Notes under the pieces: generated by a model
Database searches by the model: none
The model's input: the letters and a program-made list of their open reading frames with translations, nothing else
Told to the model about the DNA's origin: nothing
Shown: one piece after another, positions 24,212 through 37,916 of the stretch
How positions within the stretch are numbered: position 1 is the first letter of the stretch
Layout: every line of letters starts with the position of its first letter
Origin: Orientallactaga sibirica
Taxonomy: Eukaryota > Chordata > Mammalia > Rodentia > Dipodidae
Direction of reading: 5' to 3'
Length of the DNA: 64,000 nt
Assembly (NCBI GenBank): GCA_036365145.1
Contig: JAEOAD010000004.1
Location: forward strand, 50,991,001 to 51,055,000
Translations under genes and position numbers: made by a program

Positions 24212-24500
24212 TGGGAGGAAAGTACTCCCCACCCTGTGGTTCTTACATTCATTCCTTCCTCTCTTCCACAACATTCCCTGAGCCTTGGCAGGTATGATAG
24301 CAATCCGATTTAGTGTTGAGTCCTCTGTAGCCTCTGGATTTCTGTCTTGATGAGTGTTCAGTGACCACGGTGTCTATCTCCATCTCCTTGGAGCTGGTTG
24401 TCAGGCTAGCAGTGAGAGAAGTACTCATGTCACCACTTCATCTGTAAAGTCTCATGGACCCCAGCAGATGTGGTAGAAGTGACACATCTCATAATATATG
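24005..24500 (-). mobile_element. Possible antisense LINE 3' UTR fragment
   Basis: Phrases such as 'ttccacaacattccctgagc' followed by 'cttggcaggtatgatag' resemble the inverse of rodent L1 3' UTRs as I remember them. It contains the (TC)n(TG)n tract below. Low certainty. Confidence 0.35.
24121..24209 (+). repeat. (TC)n(TG)n compound microsatellite
   Basis: About 48 bases of TC-type repeat then about 40 bases of TG repeat. Frames across it are repeat translation. Confidence 0.97.
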
Positions 24501-24632
24501 CCTGATTTAAAAAAAAAAAAAAAAAAACGCAGTTTACTTAACCTTTCAGAAGTTCACAGATAGAGGTAAACTAAGACTGGTTATGTAATCCAACTTTATA
24601 GATCCTAATGATGGTTAAGGATTATCATGTTA

Positions 24633-24846
24633 TTTTTTAAATATTTTATTTATTTATTTATTTGTTCACTTATTTATATGTCTGTGTATGCATGTATGGG
24701 CCTCCCAGTATCCCTTGTGGCTGTAAATGAACACCAGATGCTTTCACCACTTTCTGCATCTGGTTTTACATGGCTGCTACAGAACTGAACCCAGGCTGGC
24801 AGATATTACAAGCAAGCACTTTTAACCACTGAACCATCTCCCCAGC
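24633..24846 (-). mobile_element. tRNA-derived rodent SINE
   Basis: 'tttatttatttatttatttg', 'ggctgtaaatgaacaccaga', 'aaccactgaaccatctcccc'. Confidence 0.87.
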
Positions 24847-24887
24847 CTTATTGTGTTAATTTCTGTAAAAACATAAATGTTGCAACT

Positions 24888-25080
24888 TGAGCCTGGCATG
24901 GTGGCACATGTCTTTAACCCCAGCACTTGGGAGGCAGTGGTAGGATGATCATGATCACTGAGACGGCATAGTGAATTCCAGGTCAGCCTGGACAAGTGAA
25001 TTCGAAGCCACCTTGAGACTATATAGTGAATTCTAGGTCAGCCTGGACTAGAGACCATAGCCTGAGAAACCACCAAACAA
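24888..25080 (+). mobile_element. B1-type SINE with internal duplication
   Basis: Normal 5' half ('gcctggcatggtggcacatg'), then the block tagtgaattc(c/t)aggtcagcctgga appears twice (about 24969 and 25025), so this copy is longer than other B1 copies here. Confidence 0.85.
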
Positions 25081-25087
25081 ATTTGCA

Positions 25088-25872
25088 ACTTGACCTTCAG
25101 CTACAGCTTTTCCCTGACTACATTCAGCCCATCTGGTAAACGTGTCCAGTTAGAATATGCTTTGGCTGCTATAGATGGAGAAGCCCCTTCCATGACAACT
25201 CAGGCTATAAATGGTGTGCTTTTAGCAAGTGAGAAGAAAGAGAAATGCAATCTGTATGACAGGCAAAGTGTTCACGGGGGGGAACGATTTGCCTTGCACA
25301 GGTTTAGTGAATAATGACTCGAGTCTAGAAAACAGAGGGCTTGCACATGGAGCTGGAAAACCTGCTTAACAACACTACCTTGTCTAGCAAGAACTCATTC
25401 CCACTGCTCAGCTGGTACCATGAGACCAGTCAGGTGTTGTCTGTCCCCCTGGAGTTTCTTTACTTAACTGTGATTGGAATGAAGGATGTTGTAATTATTT
25501 CAATCAGATCTATCTGGAGTTTACTTTGTCTGAGGGAGCCACAGCAATAGGACAGAACTATGTGAATGGAAAAACTTTTCCAGAAACATGTCATTCATAC
25601 AGCCATCTTAACCTTTGACGGAAAACATTGAAGGGCAAATCTCAGAGCATGACATAGAACTTGGGAACTTCCATAAAGCTGGCTGTAGTGTTCTCACTCC
25701 GATTGAAGATAAGGATTGCTTGGCTGCCATAGCTTAATGAAGGAGTCACTGACCAAACAGAATTTCAGAGAATCTGTGCATTTACACATGTTTAGGTTTT
25801 GTTTTTGCAGACTTATTTCTACCTGATTTAAGTAACTGGTGTTTTAAAATCATAAGCTTAATTTTAAAAAAA
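25088..25872 (+). pseudogene. Psma2: Processed pseudogene of proteasome subunit alpha 2
   Basis: The region follows the coding sequence of PSMA2, a 20S proteasome alpha-ring subunit, from near its N-terminus to its stop codon. The first 74 codons from 25090 read [26 protein letters not shown] and ekk..LYD..SVH, close to the parent. The frame then breaks at 25314. Homology returns out of frame with deletions: the 'actcattcccactgctcagc' block (25391), 'gaactatgtgaatggaaaaa' (25554), 'catacagccatcttaacc' (25594) and 'ttggctgccatagcttaa' (25718), the C-terminal LAAIA-stop. There are no introns and an A-rich run follows the 3' part (25863-25870), so it is a retrocopy. Frameshifts, stops and a central deletion rule out a working subunit. 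It begins just after a B1 SINE and lacks the start codon context. Confidence 0.92.
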
Positions 25873-28288
25873 GGTGTAATTAGAGGAAACAAAAATCTAT
25901 ATATTTAGTTAACACATAAATTAGTTAATGCTTTTTTCTTGTAAGTGACTAGTAGGATCACTCAAATCAAAATAAAAAATATTATTCTAATGGGTCAATA
26001 TGTCAATGGGAGCAGGGAGGAGAAAATGAGAGAGCTTTCATCCAGTTGGGCAGGAAAGTAGGCAAGGGAAATGACTTGTAAGGAGATTGTTAAACAAAGA
26101 AAGTCTCATGAGAGTCACTGAGTTGTGTCATTTCTCAACTAAATCCACTATATCAGAATGCAGAGCTGGGGACATACGAGGTATTAGTTAGGGCAAAGGG
26201 CATTAGATAGGAGATCTCTTCTCACCCTGGTTCTGAACAAAGAAAAATACAGCAGAGGACTAAGACAAGAAAGTTAGAAAAGATCATCTTCATGCCTCAT
26301 AGAGTTTTGTTTGGAGGTTTAACCTTACAGGAAAGCCTCAAGGCCTATTAAGCAAACTTCAGTATTAAGTAGACTTTTGGACATGCTCAAATACTCATGC
26401 TTGGACAGTGGTGTTTTCTGAAGAAGTCAAACCATGACTAATTTATAAAAGAGCAAATCCCATGTACAAATACATGTGTATTTATATTATACATGTACAT
26501 TACATTATACATTTGTGTAAAGATGTATTACTGAAAAATTAATATTTAATGATATTTTTAGATATTTCAAAATTTACATTAAATGTAAAATTACATGTAA
26601 AAAATTTACATTACATTATATATGTGTGTAAAGATGTATTACTGAAAAAATGTTATTTAATGATATTTTAGATACTTCAAAAGTAACATAGAATAAGTCA
26701 TAATTTTTAAAATTGGTTTATTATATAATTGGTATTATGTAATTTAACTTAGATAGCATTTGATTCTAAGTTCTATGCAGATAAATTGATTCCATGTACA
26801 ATTGATATATCTGGACCACTTTATAATTATAGTAATAGATCTGAAGTAAAGTATTTGTCAGTAGCACTTGTTTTTTATCTTTTTGGTTATTTGATTATCC
26901 ACTCAGTACCACCAGTTAATGACCTATGGGATTTTCATGAAGGGCATCACTAAGTGGCCCATTTCTGGAGAATAGGAAGGTTTGAGGTAATTAGTTATAT
27001 TTCATGCACACAACTTGATGAAAAATGAACTCTATTATTGCATTCTTTTGAAAGAGGTAACTTATCCACAAGTAATATATGTTTAAAATACACCTATATA
27101 CAAAATCTAAACATATGCATATTAAATAAATTTTAAAAACTATGAAACAGAAAAAATGAAACTAAGTGGTCACAGACACATACAGATTAAATGCAAAGAG
27201 AAAGTAGATATCATTATGTGCTATCAAGTTTATTTTTGCAGGGAAAGAAATCAAAGGCTGTCTGAAGAGTCAGTCAGGTGATTCACAGTGACATCTTGGT
27301 AAAGGACAGACACCATGCACGGTACCAGCCCCACACAACAGAACAGAGAAATCTTTACCATCTACTGTTGTCTTGAACTCATCGCACAACACATTAATCA
27401 TGACTGTGTTATGACAGTATCCACAACCCTACTCTACTACCAGTCCTATAAACGCAGCAGCTATTAAACTCTGTATATTGCTGTATATATAATACTTGGT
27501 TTATGGCTTTTCTGTTCTAGTTTTCATTACTATTTTATAGTGTATTACCAAGAAATATTCATAGTAGAAATACGACTCATATTGTGCTGACAGTAGCATC
27601 CCATGTCTGGTATTTACTGTCTCTTGAAATAATGTTTAGTGATTCATCTATACCACCTACATCTGTTTAAGTACTATATGATATTTTCACAGAAAGAAAA
27701 TCATCCAATGACATTTTTCCCATTTTTAAGTATAGCAGAACATTCATAAAATAAATCTCATTTTATACTGTAACAAAAGTGTCCATAATCCAAGCCATCA
27801 AAGACAACAAACCCCCAAATTCATGTGATAATATTTTCAATTAATAATAAACAGTAAATACATGATTATAAATTAAATAACAGAATTAAATTTCTCCCAA
27901 TCAAAGAGGCTTTGATTGAAATTATATTATACGCAAAAATTCTTATTAATATAAGCAAACTATGGTTTAAAAAATGCTACAAGTACCACTGGATGAGGAT
28001 GCAAGTAAATGTTCACTCTTGCTCAAACAAATAATTAAAATTAAGTTCAGAGTTTTATAAAGTGGGGTTCTCAGTGCTACAATTATTATTTTTTAATTAA
28101 TTTTAACTTTTAGCATAGACATATAGATAATTAAGTCTCATTATGGCATTTTTTTCATACTAATGAAATATTTCTCAAAACATATCCATATCATTAAGTA
28201 CAGTGTTTGGTCCACTCCTTGTGTCTGATTTTAAGCATTCTCTACACACCTAATGAATACAGTTAGCATTAGAATTAATGGAACAAAA
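25873..28288. other. AT-rich DNA, mostly repeat-free
   Basis: About 2.4 kb upstream of the first coding exon with no SINE. It contains the local duplication listed separately. No gene recognised. Confidence 0.45.
26496..26682 (+). repeat. Two-copy direct repeat of about 76 bp
   Basis: Copy 1 (26496-26572) and copy 2 (26607-26682) share tacattacattata, gtgtaaagatgtattactga and atttaatgatattt in the same order with a few differences. A 34-base AT-rich spacer separates them. Confidence 0.88.
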
Positions 28289-28289
28289 C

Positions 28290-28446
28290 TGGATGTGTGT
28301 GCACTACTGCCATCCCAGCGTTTGGGAGACAGATACTGAAGGAATGAAAGTTCACCGACAGCAAGGCCACACTGTAAGTTCCAGGCCAGCCAGAGTCACA
28401 TAGTGATATCCTGATTCAGTAACTACAGAAAAAAAAAAAAAAACAT
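28290..28446 (+). mobile_element. B1-type SINE, diverged
   Basis: 'ggatgtgtgtgcactactgc', 'catcccagcgtttgggagac', 'gttccaggccagccagagtc', A-rich tail. Confidence 0.8.
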
Positions 28447-29019
28447 AAAAAAATCAAAGATAGGACTTATAGGATGAAAAGGACGGAACCTATAAGAATA
28501 AATAGAAACACATTAAAATGCAGTTTACTCCACCTTTCTTGGCTCATTACTTTCAAGTCAAACTGAAACAAGTACAGATAGATGGTCTGAGTGTGATAAG
28601 AAATAAGACAAATTTCATTGAGGCATATTACATTTCATAGATTTTTAAACAAAGATTAAGAGTCTATCACTAACATTAACCTAGGATTCTCTTCAATGTT
28701 TGTGGAAAGTCATATTTAAACATGTAAACCTATATTAGGAAAAGGAAATCACCATAAATATCAAGTAATAAATGACACAAACTCAAGTTAATAAGCAAAT
28801 TAGGTGGAAAGTTTTTGAAAATTTTCAATTCTTCTAACAGTTCTCATATGAATGAAGAATTTGAAACCAAAATAATTTTTTGAATTTTTGGTGAATTTTA
28901 TTTATAATACTTACATATGAAATTTTAAATAAATTTATCTTTTACCTAACTTCAAATGATTGTAATCATTCTTAAATTTATCAACTTAATAAAATATTGT
29001 ATCTTTTGTCATATGTGTA
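28447..29019. other. AT-rich non-coding DNA
   Basis: Nothing recognised. Confidence 0.45.
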
Positions 29020-29335
29020 TAGTGTTCATGCATGTTCACATGTATGTGAGCTCACGTGTGTGCAGGCGTGTGCATGCACATGAAAACCAGAGACTGACCT
29101 CACATATATTCCTTGATCATTCTCCACTTTCCTTACTGAGGCAGGGTATACCACTCGAACCCCAGAGCTCGCTGATTTGGCTGGTCTAACTAGCCAGCTT
29201 CTACCAGGGATCTACTGCCTCTGCCGGCTACCAGCCCCACCTGATGTTTCAATGGGGACTGAAGATCCAAATTCCTGTTCTCATGCTTACACAGAAAGCA
29301 TTGTGTTCACTGAGCTATATCACCAGCCCAAATCA
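29020..29335. repeat. Rodent interspersed repeat, same family as 1375-1655
   Basis: GT/CA-alternating start, 'cttactgaggcagggtatac', 'agagctcgctgatttggctg', 'ctctgccggctaccagcccc', and 'cactgagctatatcaccagc'. Family name uncertain. Confidence 0.5.
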
Positions 29336-31170
29336 AAATCAAAAGATTTTCAATTCCTCTTCAAGAATAGGATATGCCTTTTCATCTACTTTTATTTTTT
29401 TTTTTTTTCTGTATTTGAGACCTTTTGAAATGCTCATGTTGTATTTAAGAGAAAGTTTTTCCATTGTATCTTTCCCTTTTAGGTACAATTATTTTTCATA
29501 ACAATTTTAGGCTAACAGTAAAAGTGAGTTAAAAACAAAGTTCCTTTGTATTCTGCCCTGTCCACTCACAACCCTTATTATCAACATCCTGCACCAGAGC
29601 AGTACATTTTTTCCAACAAGAAGAAAGAACATGGAAGGAAAACACACTGCATTTTCTTTTACATTTGTATTATATATGGGTATTTCCTATTAAAATTAAT
29701 TACTTGAAAATAAAAACAACAAATATCTATATTAGAATAGTCCTGTTTGAGGAAATCAACCATGTTTGCGATCCCAAAACATACATTTCCAAATAAGTGA
29801 ATTCTAGTATTTTCTGGGTTCCTCATAGGAAACTGGAGCTTTTAGATGAAACAGCCCATTCTTCTAGGCTCTAAGCGGATTGTAGGTAGATTGAAAGAAA
29901 TTTGAAAGTTTATTTAGTAGACTGAAGTTGCAAATTTAGACTCTGATCCTCCCTTGTTTCTGGTCATCCACTGAAAAATATCACCATAAGCCTCACAGAA
30001 ATGGGAACCTGCTTCAGTGAAATCTGAGGACCTTGTAGGACTCCTAATCAAATAATTATGATTGTAACTGCAATTCACACACAGCAAAGCTATCACTGTT
30101 TCATAGCTTGCTGACCTTAAAGAGTTAATGTAGTGTCCAAATGATATTTGTGTCCAAGCAGAGCCCAGGCTCTGAAATTCTGGCAGTTATATTTGTGAAA
30201 TTTGAGCTCATATTAAATATACCCTAAAACAATACATGTGGGATTTGGCCTTTGGCATTGGGGTCAGGTCTGACTCTGCTATATAGAGCTGAGTTTTGCC
30301 TCAGGTCCTTGTAATATGTTTTGCACTGTAGGACTGTAGAATCAGCAAGAATATCATTATTGCTTTAGTGAAGAAAAGCACATTGGCCCCTATTGAGTTT
30401 ATGCCACTATCTTTATTTGAATCATTTTTATCAAACAGAATTCTGTTGTCTCATTCACCTGCAGCTTTCTTTTCAGCCTACTTTTTCTCCAATTCATAGT
30501 TACATAAATAGCACTTGTCCAACACTGGACTACCATTGTCTATGTGTTCAGGTGAGCGACTTTACCACAGTTAATGCATGGAGCAAGCAGCTTTGTCATA
30601 CGTCCACTCACCTCAAATATAAGAATAATCAAAGGCCCAGTTAGGAGAGCAATATGGGTCATTAAGACTGCAGCAAACTCTTCTGATAGCATGTCCAGTA
30701 CTCACTCAATAGGCCTAGAGTGTGTTCTACTTCATCCTTGTTGAATTGATTGAGCTCGATCTGTCTTATATCTCTGTGGGCACAGTCTTCATCATATGAG
30801 CAGATCTCTGACTCCATCAATGGCACAGTGGCAGCCAGTTTAATGTATGTTGATGAGGCTATATTGAACCACTTTTGAAACTTGTAACACATCAATGCAT
30901 CCATAAGCACACAGTTAATATGTATATGGGATGCTTAGCCAAACAGCACAGGAATGCTCTGATTTTTTCTGAAGTTTTATTAAGAAATTTCACTTCAATT
31001 TAAGGAGGAAATGAAAAGTTAAACCCTCTAGATCATGTTTCATGATACGTTTTTAAAGATGCTAACATGTTTTGATTTCCTTAATATGTCTTTGTTTTCT
31101 CCTTTTCTTTCTTCTTCTCCTTCGTTTGTTCTTCTTTTCCTCCTCCTCCTCCTTCTTCTTCTGTTTTTAG
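29336..31170. other. Non-coding DNA just upstream of the first Scn1a coding exon
   Basis: No interspersed repeat was seen apart from a T run (29396-29409). The last 90 bases form a long pyrimidine tract (about 31085-31165) that serves the splice acceptor ending at 31170. A region without SINEs beside a conserved exon may contain regulatory DNA. Confidence 0.5.
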
Positions 31171-33741
<2,571 letters not shown>

Positions 33742-33860
33742 TTTACTTGTTTGTTTGAGTTGGGGTCTCCCTATGTTGTTCGGGATGGCCTCAAACCTGA
33801 AATCCTCTGTTGTCCTGCCTCAGCCGGTTACAGGACGGTACCACCACATCCAGGCTTGAT
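33742..33860 (-). mobile_element. B1-type SINE, diverged
   Basis: 'gagttggggtctccctatgt', 'ggatggcctcaaacctgaaa', 'cggtaccaccacatccaggc'. Confidence 0.75.
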
Positions 33861-34050
33861 TGAGCCACATTCTTGGTATTTCCTTTTTTATATTGTTTTA
33901 CATTATATTTTTAAACTCTCTAAAAGTTGTGTACTGTTTTGCTATTCTTAAATTCCTTACCATAATGTAATATTTCAATATTGAAGGATAGTCATAACGA
34001 CTGAACAAATTTTCTCTGATTAAATTTACTTATTAAAATTTCAACCTTGG

Positions 34051-34388
34051 TCTGGCAAGATGGCTCAATGGATAAAGTGCTTGCCATGCAAGCCTGAGTA
34101 CCTAAGTCAGAATTCCTAGAACTCACATAAAGCCAGACACTGTAGTGGATTTATGAGAAGGGATTTGGAGATAGGAGAATCCACCATAAGCTCAGGCCAG
34201 CTAGCCTGGTGAACAGAGCTGTGGATAACAGAGACTCTATATCCAATGAGGTGGAAGATGAGGACCAACACCTGAAAGTTGTCTTCGGCATGTCATGCAC
34301 AAGCCATGGCATGCTCATATCCATACTCATACACATGAGCATGCATACATATACTTACCTACATATCATATACACACATACAAAAAAA
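34051..34388 (+). mobile_element. Rodent SINE, B4-like
   Basis: Head 'ctggcaagatggctcaatgg', 'aagtcagaattcctagaact', end with CA/TA-rich 'catacacatgagcatgcata' and AAAAAAAT. It is longer than the (CT)n-tailed family and resembles B4-like SINEs. Confidence 0.65.
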
Positions 34389-34706
34389 TCCCTCAACCTT
34401 TAAAAAATAATATTTTTTTGACTATCTGGTGACTAACTTAGTGATGAAGATCTCTGATTGTTAGAGTGGTTATCATTAAAACAATGGCACACCCATACAC
34501 ACACAATGTTCTTTGGCACAGCCAAGGGGGTCTAACGGTATATATATTATTAGGGATGAAATTTTCTTGGATTGCAGATACTGTGGGAATGATTTTTTTT
34601 TCCAAAGTATTTTGTGAAGTGCAAGTATAGACCCTAGGGTTGTAGTTAATATGCCAATCCTATCAATGCATGATAAGTAACGTACTGAATGAATAAATCA
34701 AGTTGA

Positions 34707-35062
34707 CTGTGTTAGTTTGTTTAGGATGCTACAAAGCAATACTTGAGTTTGGGAAATTTACAATGGTCAAAAATTTGTTGGCTCACAGTTCTGGAGCCAA
34801 TCCAGCTCCAGATCTATCAAATCCAAGCTCGAGGTTCTAGCACCTGGGGAGGGCCTTCTTGCTGCATCGTCACCTGGCGGAAGACCATAAGGCAAGAGTG
34901 AGCAAGAATAGCCGGAAGTCTCCCTTATTGGAACTAATTCCACTCAGGAAAGGAAGTCCTCATGCCTTCCCTACCTCTTAAATGTCACTCCCCTTCATAT
35001 TGTACCAATGGCAGTTGAATTTCTATGAGTATTAGAAGGGCTTACATTAAAACGATAGCATT
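34707..35062. mobile_element. LTR-like repeat (MaLR-like layout), old
   Basis: 'gactgtgttagtttgtttag', 'ttggctcacagttctggagc', 'gagggccttcttgctgcatc' and 'ggaactaattccactcagga' follow the order of mammalian MaLR-type LTRs read in reverse. Confidence 0.55.
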
Positions 35063-36959
35063 GACCATGAAATGGTTGTAGAATGCATCCTTTATTTTAC
35101 AGTTCAGGTTACAGTGCAGCCACATATAGGCAGGGAATTCATGTGAATAGAACCCACCTTATACACTAAAGCTCTCTGTGAGCTTTTATAAAGACCATGT
35201 CAGAAAGTTTGAAGAACTATCAGTGCTGAGGTTATTTGATGATGACAAATGCCCACATATTTTTATCCTCTTTGCCCCAGTTTCAGATATGCAAATTATG
35301 TAATAATCAAATGTTCCACTAAAGTCATTAAAGTAATTTAAACCACAATGAGGGGATCAGTGGTAGAAACTGAATAAAATGGCAGTCATGCCATGCACAT
35401 TCCTGGTGCATGGCAGCATTCACAGCCTGCTAGTCCTTCAGATGGTTTAAATCTTCAGAGCTCTGAAGTGAGAACCAGGAAAGAAAATAGTGCCTGTACC
35501 ATTTTACTATATTCTTATAATTTCTCATTCCATGCTTGCTTATACTGGGTGGAGGGGGAGAGTGATGGATCTTTAGAATATGATTCCAAGTTGAGTTCCT
35601 TTTGTTTGCTTATTTTCTTGATTCGTGTGACCGGGACATCTTAGTTTGTGAATAGTCAACCGGTTTGTTGGTTTCCTTGTAGGAATTGTTACTCGCGGTT
35701 TCATAACTTGAGTTAACACTGTATAATTTCTTTGCCTATTCTTTGTTACAAAACATTTCTCCCTTCTCATAATCTTAAAACTACACATGACTCATTAGTT
35801 TCTTAGGGAAAAAATGTCTCTTTGACAATGTGGCATTTTAGTAGAAATAGAATGAGATATTTTTGATCTGTAGTGAAAAATAGAAGTTGGTTAATTGTGG
35901 AACATAGAAATGTATTCATTAAAGAACTGTACTCTGTCCTTGATTGTCTCCTGAACAATTTAAAAACAGCTGATTCTCTCTAGTGCTTCTGCTGAGGCTA
36001 AATGAGAAGCCCTGCATGAGGATCATCAATTCATGCCTGGTTCATCACAGCTACAAGAACATTTGTCAATATATGGAGATGGAGGGTTGCTTTGTTTTTA
36101 ATTGAAATGTTTTCTTACAAAACTAATGGGAAAAAAAAACAGAAAAGTAGCTGATAGATAAAAGGTTATTATTCTATGTCAGGTAGACACTCTAATTTCT
36201 GGGTTTCATCAGCTACCAGAGAACAGCTACCCAGTTACCTCCTTGTATCCCAAGACACTGCAATTGCCTTCCACATCTTTCTTCACTCCATCCATTATTT
36301 CTTCCTCATGCCTCATTCCTCTTTGCCACTTCTTTGTCTCAAAACCAGCCTCAAGGTAAAGGAAATGATTGCAAACATCTACTAGATGCATAACATATTA
36401 GTAAGAGACCCTTCAAACGAAAAGTGATTAAAGCCCAAACAAAAAGTACCTTCAGAAAGAGAAAATTTATAAACCAAATCTGGTTTGAATATCAAAATAT
36501 TCAGTACTTAACAAGACACCAGCAGTTCTATCTCTGCTTTTACCTATGTTGGTTTCATTTATAGGCTGGTTCACCCACAAAAGAGCAGAAATAACCATCA
36601 GGAGACATAAGCTTAGTCTACAGCCTAGTACCAACAAGAAAATGAGCTTGTACTTCACAAGATCTAACAAAAGTCCTAGAATTACTTCTAATGGCATGGT
36701 CTCTTCTGAATCAAAAGTGTTACCAAGGATACACGATGGCCTTTTGGGGCCATGTAAGGATCATATCCCTAACCAGGCCACAAGGAAAGTGGGGCAGAGT
36801 TTTCCTCTGCAGTGAAGAAAAGGATTGCTAGAGAAAGAAAGTTCTGCCAGCTAGGCAAACACTATCATGACCTACTCTATATATGATGCACCAGGATATT
36901 TAAAGTTCTTGTTCAACTCAGATGTCTTCGAAGATAGCTATTGTCTTTAGACAAAAATA
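35063..36959 (+). other. Scn1a intron 1, nothing recognised
   Basis: About 1.9 kb without a recognised SINE. Short frames (for example 35393-35644, 36546-36815) have no recognisable product. Confidence 0.45.
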
Positions 36960-37152
36960 ATGAAATTGAGTAGCTGGGTAAAATACTTGCCATGAAAGCA
37001 TAAAGATCTGAGTTTGGATTCCCGATACCCACATGTATTCCGGGGACCGTGTCATACATCTGTATTCCCAGCCCTCGGGGGATACAAGCGGTAGGGTCTC
37101 CAGGGCCAGCTGGTTTGGTGAGAGATCCTGTCTTAATAAACAGGATGGATAC
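36960..37152 (+). mobile_element. Rodent SINE, left half, split by an LTR insertion
   Basis: 'gagtagctgggtaaaatact', 'gagtttggattcccgatacc' and 'ccagggccagctggtttggt' are a B4-like SINE body. It breaks at 37152 where the LTR-like element begins, and its CA-rich 3' part resumes at 37547. Confidence 0.65.
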
Positions 37153-37546
37153 TGTAGCAGACAGCTTCAGGTTCACTGAGATGAACTTCCAGACCAGGCA
37201 CAGTTATGGAGGAAGGGATATTTATTGAAGCTTACAGATCCAGGGGAAGTTCCATAATGACAGAAGAAGCGGCCTGTCTTCACAGGACCAGGCAAGAGAG
37301 AGAGAGAAAAAATCCAACCAGGCACACAGCACACAGAGCAAAACTACAGCCAAAAAGTCACACAGCACACTTCAGGAACTCCTGCTAGGCACACTTTGCA
37401 TATCTTTACAATGGAATCTCAAACCCACCACCACACCTTAAGACCAGCCCCCAGTGACATTGCCTCTAGCAAGGTGATTGCAGATGCAAACTATAAACCT
37501 AATAAAACACTGAATATATTGGGGGCCATATATTCAAACTACCACA
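37153..37546. mobile_element. Solo LTR-like element, copy 2 (TG...CA, 5-bp TSD)
   Basis: Starts TGTAGCAGACAGCTTCAGGT and ends ACTACCACA. Flanks GATAC (37148-37152) and GATAG (37547-37551) form a 5-bp duplication with one mismatch. It aligns with copy 1 at 4835-5207 almost throughout, in the same orientation, with a short insertion around 37290-37350. It interrupts an older SINE, so it is the younger insertion. Confidence 0.68.
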
Positions 37547-37575
37547 GATAGCAACTAAAGAATATGCCTTCTGGC

Positions 37576-37627
<52 letters not shown>

Positions 37628-37680
37628 ATGCCTATGAACACACACATACATGTTCATGCACACCACACATACCTACATAT
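37547..37680 (+). repeat. (CA)n microsatellite and SINE right half
   Basis: A CA run at 37577-37625 with CA/TA-rich continuation completes the SINE whose left half lies at 36960-37152. Confidence 0.75.
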
Positions 37681-37737
37681 GTAAATGGGGAAAACGATGA
37701 AACTGAGGGTAAATAGATTGCTTAAGATTGCAAAACT

Positions 37738-37916
37738 AGCCAGGTATGGTGGTGCATACCTTTAATCTCAGCACTCGGGAGGCAGAGGTAGGAGGGTCAC
37801 TGTGAGTTCGAGGCCACCCTGAGACTACATACTGAATTTCAGATCAACCTAGGCCAGAGTGAGACCCTACCTCGAAAAACCAAAAAATAATAATAATAAT
37901 AACAATAGTAATAATA
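37738..37916 (+). mobile_element. B1-type SINE
   Basis: 'agccaggtatggtggtgcat', 'gtgagttcgaggccaccctg', 'agtgagaccctacctcgaaa', AAT-rich tail. Confidence 0.95.

Noticed and set aside
25090..25314. A small gene encoding a truncated proteasome subunit
   Set aside because: It is the open start of a processed pseudogene, and no promoter or intact C-terminal part exists.
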